Origin: Bdellovibrio sp.
GTDB lineage: Bacteria; Bdellovibrionota; Bdellovibrionia; Bdellovibrionales; Bdellovibrionaceae
Direction: 5' to 3'
Assembly (NCBI GenBank): GCA_017745015.1
Contig: JAGIAF010000140.1
Location: 1 to 8,754 of the forward strand
DNA: 8,754 nt
Of the stretch, positions 4,199 to 8,754 are shown piece by piece (positions within the stretch are counted from its first letter, which is position 1; the number at the start of each line of letters is the position of its first letter). Below the pieces are notes generated by a model. That model did no database searches and was not told where the DNA came from. It was given only the letters and a program-made list of their open reading frames with translations. Position numbers and translations under genes: made by a program.

Positions 4199-6130
4199 AT
4201 GAAAGTCTTTTTGTTTGGCGCCGTCCTTCTCGCTTCCCTCTCGTACCAAGCCCATGCCGGCACATTGCAAGTGCAAGTCGTTGGAGCTTTCGACACTCTC
4301 GAAAATGAAAAAATCTGGAAAGGCATTGATCAAGACGAAGTTCCTCTTGCAGCTTTGCAATACAGAACAATTGCAGAACCGTCTAAAGCCTACCAGTCTT
4401 TAGTTCCTGGCAAAAATCACTCTCAAGTGTATCTGCAAAATGAGCGCATGATCGTTTGCTATGAGTCCTGCGAACAAGCTCAACCAAAAATCCCGGTTGC
4501 AAATGGTCGCGTTGAATTGAAAGACCTGGACGCCAACAAATGGGTTTCTGGCAAAAAAAGAGATGAAGCTTGGAAAGCCGTGAAGTTGATGAACGTCTAC
4601 TATTGGACGAACGCACTCTTTGATTACCTTGAGACTTTGGGTTACAAACCAACGCGCCGTTTGACGGTTGTTGTTGAGCGCAACATCTCTGATCCAAGTG
4701 GTGGCAAAGCAATGACTAACAATGCGTTCTTTACAGAGATTGATTGGTCCTTGAACTTCCTTCCTGCAAAAAACAACATGATCTATAAAGCTTTGGGCAT
4801 GAATATTCACTCAGCGGCTTTGGATCCATCTGTAGCAATGCATGAGTGCACACATTCTGTATTCCAAGACTTGATCGGTTCCATTTTGAATCCAAGCTTG
4901 TTCGGCTTGCATGAAGCGTTGGCTGACTATTTCGCGATGTCAGTATTGAACACACGTAAAATCGGTATCATCTTCTTTAGCGGTAAACCTATTCGTACGA
5001 CTGTGGATGAAAATGCAGAAAAGAAGACAGTCTACAAACCAGGTCTTGAGGCCCATGACCTTGGCAACATCGTAAATACAGCTTTGCAACACATCCGTTT
5101 AGCAATTCCTGAAAAGAAATTTGCGGACCTCGTGGTGCTTGAAACTGTCAGGGAATTGGGTCAAGCGCCTTACATCATGGCGACACAAATCCAATCCACA
5201 TTCATGAACTCTCTTAACAAAGTAGCTGCGGGCCGTAACACGACTGTGGCTCCTGAGACTTTGACTAAAATTGCAGGCGTTTGGAAGACCTACAATATCC
5301 AGTCAATCCCAAGCTATGGTCAGATCCCAGCGAGTTATTTTTCAGCGGCGAAAAACACATCTGGCTTCTTTGAAGTGACTGTTGAAACGCGTTTGCCACA
5401 ACAAGCTTCCAGCGACTGGCACATCCCGGCTTCCACAGTTGTTAAAGCAGGTTTGATGAATGCAGTGGCGGGCCCGACTTTGACCATCCCAGGTCAAAAG
5501 CCAAAACCCACAGCTTTGATGTACACAGAAATTGAAGATGCTTCGACCTCAACTCCGATCATCTTGCATTATTCTGAAGACGGTCTGTTGGGTGCATACG
5601 ATCTGACAGGTCAGTTGATCATCCCGCAAAATATCGAACAACAAGAGGTCTTCAAGAAGTTGGTTTCTTTGAACCAAACGTTGGATACATTGATCCAAGT
5701 GCAAAACCATAAAGATGCAGGTTCCTCTTTCGGGGCTCTTTTCGACGGTGGTATTGTTAAAACGGACGATCAAAAAAGCATGAAATCTGTTTTCAAAGTC
5801 AAAGATCAACAAAGCTCTCGTGGGTCTGTCACATTGCCAGGTCCAGGCACTTTGAATGTAACCAAAAGATCGGGTCGTATTGGCACAACACTTCTAGGTA
5901 AAGTGGCAAGCGCCCTAACTGGTGGTGGCCTAGGTTCTATCGATTCAATCACAGTTTACACAGTGTCTGAATCCCAAGCGCCGCAACTTCATACTGCAGA
6001 ACTTTTCGATGGCGAACGTTTCTTGGGATTTGAAATGAGCCTGAATACAGGCGTAACAACGAAAGTTATGATTTCAGATTTTGATGGCAACCCAAAAAGC
6101 ATCGTGTTGCCAACTGCAGATTCAAATTAA
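4199..6130 (+). CDS. Secreted thermolysin-like (M4-type) zinc metalloprotease
   Basis: A 643-residue protein from the ATG at 4199. This start is chosen over 4187 because GGAG lies six bases ahead and the protein then begins with a clean signal peptide (MKVFLFGAVLLASLSYQAHA, likely cut after AHA at residue 20). The zinc site is HECTH at 215-219 (ligands His215 and His219, catalytic Glu216). The third ligand is Glu239 in HEALADYF, exactly 20 residues after His219, with Asp243 four later; both spacings equal those of thermolysin (146, 166, 170). His286 in AHDLGNIVNTAL is a candidate for the thermolysin His231. The fold probably spans about 134-355, after a roughly 100-residue pro-like region. 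The last 290 residues are beta-rich and unrecognised. It likely acts in the periplasm or outside the cell. Its stop shares TTAA with the convergent zinc-protein gene. Confidence 0.88.
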   Translation: MKVFLFGAVLLASLSYQAHAGTLQVQVVGAFDTLENEKIWKGIDQDEVPLAALQYRTIAEPSKAYQSLVPGKNHSQVYLQNERMIVCYESCEQAQPKIPVANGRVELKDLDANKWVSGKKRDEAWKAVKLMNVYYWTNALFDYLETLGYKPTRRLTVVVERNISDPSGGKAMTNNAFFTEIDWSLNFLPAKNNMIYKALGMNIHSAALDPSVAMHECTHSVFQDLIGSILNPSLFGLHEALADYFAMSVLNTRKIGIIFFSGKPIRTTVDENAEKKTVYKPGLEAHDLGNIVNTALQHIRLAIPEKKFADLVVLETVRELGQAPYIMATQIQSTFMNSLNKVAAGRNTTVAPETLTKIAGVWKTYNIQSIPSYGQIPASYFSAAKNTSGFFEVTVETRLPQQASSDWHIPASTVVKAGLMNAVAGPTLTIPGQKPKPTALMYTEIEDASTSTPIILHYSEDGLLGAYDLTGQLIIPQNIEQQEVFKKLVSLNQTLDTLIQVQNHKDAGSSFGALFDGGIVKTDDQKSMKSVFKVKDQQSSRGSVTLPGPGTLNVTKRSGRIGTTLLGKVASALTGGGLGSIDSITVYTVSESQAPQLHTAELFDGERFLGFEMSLNTGVTTKVMISDFDGNPKSIVLPTADSN

Positions 6131-6426
6131 GACTTTTTAAAATTAAATAAAGCTTCAGCGGCTGCCTTCAGGGCGGCCGCTTTGTCTTCTGCCCCGGCCC
6201 CGCCTTTGCGCGGAGAGAAGTAATCACAAAAATTAGCACGGTCTTTTTCGCGAACCACATCAGCTTGAGTTTCGCGACATTCGTTATAGACCTTCGGATC
6301 ATAGAACTCACAGTTTTTGCACACATGAACATCCGCACGGCAATGCGGGCACTCTTCACGGCGCCCGATATTTCCCACGAAGGACAATTCTTTATTGCAG
6401 CTAAAACAAATGAGTTTCGTATCCAT
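6127..6426 (-). CDS. Small double zinc-ribbon-like protein, conserved but uncharacterised
   Basis: A 99-residue cytoplasmic protein. The first metal site is formed by CFSC (Cys7, Cys10) and CPHC (Cys26, Cys29), a rubredoxin or zinc-ribbon knuckle pair. A second cluster follows: CKNC (Cys36, Cys39), then Cys50 in YNECRE and Cys67 in RANFCDYF. The block CKNCxFYDPxxYNxCRExxAxxVxxKDRANFCDYF is, from memory, a conserved family of unknown role in many bacteria. An Ala/Lys-rich tail follows. The ATG at 6426 lies three bases after the glpX stop (a TTG at 6429 is also in frame) and has no Shine-Dalgarno, so translation is probably coupled to glpX. Its stop shares TTAA with the protease gene. It may be an accessory or metal-sensing protein; no function is assigned. 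Confidence 0.85.
   Translation of the reverse strand: MDTKLICFSCNKELSFVGNIGRREECPHCRADVHVCKNCEFYDPKVYNECRETQADVVREKDRANFCDYFSPRKGGAGAEDKAAALKAAAEALFNFKKS
6157..6190 (+). terminator. GC-rich hairpin, possible terminator of the protease transcript
   Basis: Bases 6157-6166 pair with 6172-6181 over 10 bp including one G-T pair, with the loop TTCAG. A broken T-rich stretch (TTTGTCTTCT) follows on the plus strand. It starts 26 bases after the protease stop, inside the opposite-strand coding region for the Ala-rich tail of the zinc protein. The repeated alanine codons could create such a stem by accident. Confidence 0.4.
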
Positions 6427-6429
6427 CAA

Positions 6430-7395
6430 CTATTTCTTTGCTGGTTTGCGTTCAAGATCGTGGAAAGCTTCAATCGTACGGATTGTGCCGGTTTGCGATC
6501 TCATCACGATAGAGTGGCTCTTCGCCTTACCATCTGGAAGAAAGCGGATGCCTTTAAGCAAAGCACCATCAGTCACGCCCGTTGCGACGAACATCACGGA
6601 ACCACCAGCAAGCTCATCACAAGAGAATTTCTTGTCTGGATTTTCAAGACCCATGCGTTTCGCGCGAGCGCGCTCTTCATCGTTTCTGAATTTCAAACGC
6701 CCTTGAAAGTCACCGCCCAAGCATTGCATCGCTGCGGCCGAGATAACGCCCTCTGGAGCGCCACCGATACCGATCAACATGTCGATACCTGAATCTGGCC
6801 AAGCCGCCGCCACCGCCGCAGAAACGTCGCCGTCCCCGATCAAGTGAATGCGCGCACCCGTAGCGCGAGCCTCCGCGATTAATTCTTTATGACGAGGACG
6901 ATCCAAGATCACGACTGTCAAATCGCGAACTTCTTTTTGCATCGCCTGTGCAACAGCTTTGATATTTTCCGTAGCAGATTTATCAATATCGATTTTACCG
7001 CGAGCGGCAGGACCGCAGGCGATTTTATCCATGTAAGTGTCTGGCGCGTGCAAGAACTTCCCTTTTTCAGCCACTGCGATAACAGAGATTGAGCCCGGGC
7101 CCCCAGTAGCACAAATCGTAGTTCCTTCAAGAGGATCCAAAGCGATATCCAAGCCTGGAGCGTCGCCAGTTTTATCACCCACTTTTTCGCCGATATAAAG
7201 CATTGGCGCTTCGTCGCGCTCGCCTTCACCGATAACAACTGTACCGTCCATGCGAACAACGTCGAAAGCTTTTCTCATGGCGTCTACAGCCGCTGCGTCG
7301 GCAGCTTTTTCGTCACCGCGCCCCATCCAACGAGCGGATGCAAGTGCTGCAGCTTCTGTGACACGTACGAATTCTAAAGCCAGGTTTCTGTCCAT
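6430..7395 (-). CDS. glpX: Class II fructose-1,6-bisphosphatase GlpX
   Basis: A full-length 321-residue GlpX. It hydrolyses fructose 1,6-bisphosphate to fructose 6-phosphate in gluconeogenesis, in the cytoplasm, with a divalent metal. Metal and substrate residues match the family: Asp33 in GDEKAADAAAVDAMR, Glu57 in VIGEGERDEAPMLYIGE, Asp87 and Glu90 in LDPLEGTT, and Glu215 in GGAPEGV. The last three are two positions later than in E. coli GlpX (85, 88, 213), and the first two have the same numbers. Other family blocks present are ATGGPGSISV and IGDGDVSAA. GGAG lies eight bases before the ATG at 7395. The gene overlaps the end of the thioesterase gene by 22 bases and is followed after three bases by the zinc protein, so the three form a tight operon. 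An SBPase-like activity, common in the family, is possible. Confidence 0.97.
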   Translation of the reverse strand: MDRNLALEFVRVTEAAALASARWMGRGDEKAADAAAVDAMRKAFDVVRMDGTVVIGEGERDEAPMLYIGEKVGDKTGDAPGLDIALDPLEGTTICATGGPGSISVIAVAEKGKFLHAPDTYMDKIACGPAARGKIDIDKSATENIKAVAQAMQKEVRDLTVVILDRPRHKELIAEARATGARIHLIGDGDVSAAVAAAWPDSGIDMLIGIGGAPEGVISAAAMQCLGGDFQGRLKFRNDEERARAKRMGLENPDKKFSCDELAGGSVMFVATGVTDGALLKGIRFLPDGKAKSHSIVMRSQTGTIRTIEAFHDLERKPAKK

Positions 7396-7784
7396 GATTC
7401 TTTCTCCACCACGGCTCTCATTTCAGCCGGAAGTCTTTGTAATTTTAAATCCAATCCCAAGGAAACGTGCACAGTCTGTGCGACCGAACAAGTGCTCCCG
7501 CCACGTCCGCGCAGGCGATATTGAAAGATCAAGCGATTGCCGTCGATTCGGGCTTGCACTTCGACTTCCAAATCATCCCCAAAGAAAGTGGGCTTAAGAT
7601 GCTTAACTTGAGTTTCGTACACCGCAAAATGACTCGCTGAACCGGGCTTTTGGTAATCCAAAAGTCCACGATCGTGGGCCCAAGCAACCCGGGCTTCCTC
7701 ATAGAAACGGAGGTAATTGCTGTGGTGAACAATTCCCATCAGATCGGTTTCGTAAAACTGCACTTTGTGATGATGAATAAACAT
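7374..7784 (-). CDS. YbgC/4-hydroxybenzoyl-CoA thioesterase-family acyl-CoA thioesterase
   Basis: A 136-residue single hot-dog domain, the normal length for the YbgC/FadM group. The active-site block FYETDLMGIVHHSNYLRFYEEAR has Asp14 (catalytic Asp of the family) and His21, followed by the long hot-dog helix. The strands YETQVKHLKPTFFGDDLEVEVQ and LIFQYRLRG come next. It cleaves acyl-CoA or acyl-ACP thioesters; chain length cannot be read. In E. coli ybgC sits with tol-pal, but no tol-pal gene is visible here and the partners are glpX and a zinc protein. The ATG at 7784 lacks a clear Shine-Dalgarno. It heads the minus-strand operon and is divergent from pgsA with a 58-base gap, so promoters of both must lie close together or overlap. 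Confidence 0.93.
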   Translation of the reverse strand: MFIHHHKVQFYETDLMGIVHHSNYLRFYEEARVAWAHDRGLLDYQKPGSASHFAVYETQVKHLKPTFFGDDLEVEVQARIDGNRLIFQYRLRGRGGSTCSVAQTVHVSLGLDLKLQRLPAEMRAVVEKESWTETWL

Positions 7785-7794
7785 TGATTATTTC

Positions 7795-7820
7795 TAGACT
7801 AAATTGTTACTTTAAGTCTA
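7795..7820. promoter_or_regulatory. Inverted repeat in the thioesterase/pgsA divergent gap
   Basis: TAGACT (7795-7800) and AGTCTA (7815-7820) flank 14 bases. With one bulge, the arms extend through AAA and TTT (7801-7803 and 7811-7813). It fills much of the 58-base gap between two divergent genes, where an operator controlling both would be expected. No confident -10/-35 pair was found. Confidence 0.3.
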
Positions 7821-7842
7821 CGCATAAATTTCTGGAGAGAGA

Positions 7843-8406
7843 ATGGCCGTCACTCAGTGGCAAAAAAATCTAGCGATGAGATTCACCATGAGCCGCATCT
7901 TTTTGGTGCCGTTAATTGTGGCAGCCATGTGGCCCAACACCCTTGCTTGGAATATCGTCGCCGCGACATTGTTCATTCTTGGCTCTACGACTGATTACTT
8001 CGATGGATACTACGCCCGTAAATACGGCTCTGTTAGCAACTTCGGAAAATTCATGGACCCTATCGCCGACAAAATCCTTGTGACCAGCACTCTGGCGATG
8101 CTTCTGTCTTTGGGGAAAATCGATGCCTGGATGGTGATCATTATCTTGGCCCGCGATAACTTTATCGGCGGCATCCGTTCCGTTGCCGCGGCAGATCAAA
8201 TTATTATTGATGCTAAACCAGCCGGAAAGTGGAAAACGGCTATGCAAATGGTAGCCATTCCCATTGTAATTATTGGAAATATCGACCCCTACGTGCCCTA
8301 TTTGGACAAAGTTGGGTACGGAGTCTTGTGGGTCAGCGTCATTTTGAGTATAACCAGCGGTATCGAATACTACGTTGGATACTTAAAGAGCAAAAAAAGC
8401 TCATAG
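7843..8406 (+). CDS. pgsA: CDP-diacylglycerol-glycerol-3-phosphate 3-phosphatidyltransferase (PGP synthase)
   Basis: A 187-residue inner-membrane enzyme that makes phosphatidylglycerol phosphate from CDP-diacylglycerol and glycerol 3-phosphate, the committed step to phosphatidylglycerol and cardiolipin. The CDP-alcohol phosphotransferase signature is complete: Asp51-x2-Asp54-Gly55-x2-Ala58-Arg59-x8-Gly68-x3-Asp72-x3-Asp76. Hydrophobic helices lie about 18-29, 34-48, 80-101, 127-143 and 158-175. The start TMSRIFLVPLIVAAM matches the usual 'LTxxRixlvP' opening of PgsA, preceded by a slightly long polar N-terminus. GGAG five bases before the ATG supports the start. A small ORF follows after seven bases, probably co-transcribed. 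Other members of the superfamily (PssA, Pcs) share the motif, but length and N-terminus fit PgsA best. Confidence 0.94.
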   Translation: MAVTQWQKNLAMRFTMSRIFLVPLIVAAMWPNTLAWNIVAATLFILGSTTDYFDGYYARKYGSVSNFGKFMDPIADKILVTSTLAMLLSLGKIDAWMVIIILARDNFIGGIRSVAAADQIIIDAKPAGKWKTAMQMVAIPIVIIGNIDPYVPYLDKVGYGVLWVSVILSITSGIEYYVGYLKSKKSS

Positions 8407-8413
8407 GACACTC

Positions 8414-8566
8414 ATGTTACTGCATCTGTCCCCTAGCAATTGGTTTTTCATCTTCTTGGCGCTTCTATTGAGCAGCTATTTGAAGATTGCGTCCGCTAAG
8501 ACGCAAAAGCCTATGTTCTTTGCGTCGGCATCCAGCGTGTCTCGTCTTCTTTCAGCAACTCGCTAG
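8414..8566 (+). CDS. Possible 50-residue small membrane or exported protein downstream of pgsA
   Basis: A short frame seven bases after the pgsA stop. AGGA lies five bases ahead of its ATG. The N-terminal half is hydrophobic (NWFFIFLALLLSSYLKIASA, residues 9-28), and the rest is basic and Ser-rich (KTQKPMFFASASSVSRLL). This could be one membrane helix, or a signal peptide cut after ASA. I recognise no family. Support comes from the ribosome-binding site, the tight spacing, and the stop codon sharing CTAG (8563-8566) with the convergent gene, the same arrangement as at the other two convergent junctions here. It may also be chance. Confidence 0.5.
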   Translation: MLLHLSPSNWFFIFLALLLSSYLKIASAKTQKPMFFASASSVSRLLSATR

Positions 8567-8754
8567 TTCACGATTTCAACCAAATAGTCACCGTCAGTTC
8601 CATCATCAGGTTTTGGCGGAGTTAATTTCAACTTCAGAGTCACAGTCTTCTTCACATCTCCACAAATAGCTTCGAAAGTCAGATCTCCGCTCTTACGAAC
8701 TCCTTGAACCCACGTCGTATCGCTCACACAACGGTCTTCGTTATAGAGAAAATT
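8563..8754 (-). CDS. C-terminal part of an unrecognised protein, cut by window edge
   Basis: A minus-strand frame open from the window end for 63 codons to a TAG at 8565-8563. The text looks like a beta-rich domain: alternating strands (TTWVQGVRKSGDLTFEAICG, then KKTVTLKLTPPKP) and an acidic turn (DDGTDGD) before the final strand YLVEIVN. Two Cys (visible residues 9 and 31) could form a disulfide, which would fit a periplasmic or surface protein, but the N-terminus is not in the window. I cannot assign a family. Its stop overlaps that of the small ORF downstream of pgsA. Confidence 0.62.
   Translation of the reverse strand, partial: NFLYNEDRCVSDTTWVQGVRKSGDLTFEAICGDVKKTVTLKLKLTPPKPDDGTDGDYLVEIVN

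Noticed and set aside
4045..4360. Minus-strand frames across the protease promoter and signal peptide
   Set aside because: They cross the start of the protease in antisense, and the better-supported small gene (start 4061) already explains the minus strand here.
4383..4955. Minus-strand frames of 74-136 codons opposite the protease
   Set aside because: Antisense to the zinc-site region of a clear metalloprotease; no motifs of their own.
5549..5812. Minus-strand 87-codon frame opposite the protease C-terminal region
   Set aside because: Antisense shadow with no recognisable product.
6085..6112. 7-bp inverted repeat near the end of the protease gene
   Set aside because: It has a 14-base loop and no T tract on either strand, so I do not call it a terminator for the zinc-protein transcript.
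6265..6792. Plus-strand 175-codon frame
   Set aside because: It straddles two real minus-strand genes (zinc protein and glpX) in antisense, and the product is not family-like.
7250..7597. Plus-strand 115-codon frame
   Set aside because: Antisense to glpX and the thioesterase gene, both firmly identified.
8489..8504. GCGTC/GACGC hairpin inside the small ORF after pgsA
   Set aside because: A 5-bp stem without a T tract is too weak to call a terminator.
8229..8669. Plus-strand frames of 80 and 60 codons after mid-pgsA
   Set aside because: The first is out of frame inside pgsA, and the second runs antisense to the terminal minus-strand gene; the 8414-8566 frame has better spacing and a ribosome-binding site.

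Overview
The window reads as a gene-dense chromosomal stretch of a Gram-negative bacterium, with base composition near or a little below 50% GC by eye. Several features suggest a Bdellovibrio-like predatory bacterium or relative: a RatA/COQ10-type lipid-binding protein overlapping a phasin-like gene, a six-helix membrane histidine kinase, and a secreted thermolysin-type protease. That placement is an inference from protein character, not a database match. I see no rRNA, tRNA, CRISPR array, insertion sequence or phage gene, and no stretch longer than 300 bases lacks a gene.

Left part (1-1777, all minus strand). Transcription runs right to left: an SRPBCC/RatA-like protein (1346-1777), a phasin-like helical protein overlapping it by 11 bases (997-1356), a small two-helix membrane protein (705-938), and the N-terminal third of a succinate-semialdehyde-type aldehyde dehydrogenase that runs off the window (1-633). 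Gaps of 58 and 71 bases separate the last genes, so they may be one operon or have internal promoters.

Signalling part (1778-3860). A 280-base gap holds two very short ORFs with strong Shine-Dalgarno sequences and one 12-base palindrome. It leads into a receiver-only response regulator (2058-2426, plus strand). This converges on a membrane histidine kinase (2423-3820, minus strand); their stop codons share one CTAG.

Protease part (3860-6190). A small, highly charged protein (3876-4061, minus strand) is divergent from a secreted M4/thermolysin-like zinc metalloprotease (4199-6130, plus strand). A 16-bp bulged hairpin immediately upstream of the protease buries its Shine-Dalgarno sequence. A terminator-shaped hairpin lies inside the start of the small charged gene.

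Metabolic part (6127-8406). A minus-strand cluster holds a YbgC/4HBT-type thioesterase, glpX (class II fructose-1,6-bisphosphatase) overlapping it by 22 bases, and a small double-CxxC zinc-binding protein whose ATG lies 3 bases after the glpX stop. Divergent from it is pgsA (phosphatidylglycerophosphate synthase), followed 7 bases later by an unrecognised 50-residue ORF with one hydrophobic segment. The window ends in the C-terminal part of an unrecognised minus-strand protein.

A theme runs across the window: all three convergent pairs (response regulator/kinase, protease/zinc protein, 50-residue ORF/terminal gene) overlap by exactly four bases, sharing a palindromic CTAG, TTAA and CTAG so that both stop codons use the same tetranucleotide. 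I found no clearly new multi-gene system. The best leads are the buried ribosome-binding site of the protease, the mini-ORFs ahead of the response regulator, and the shared stops.
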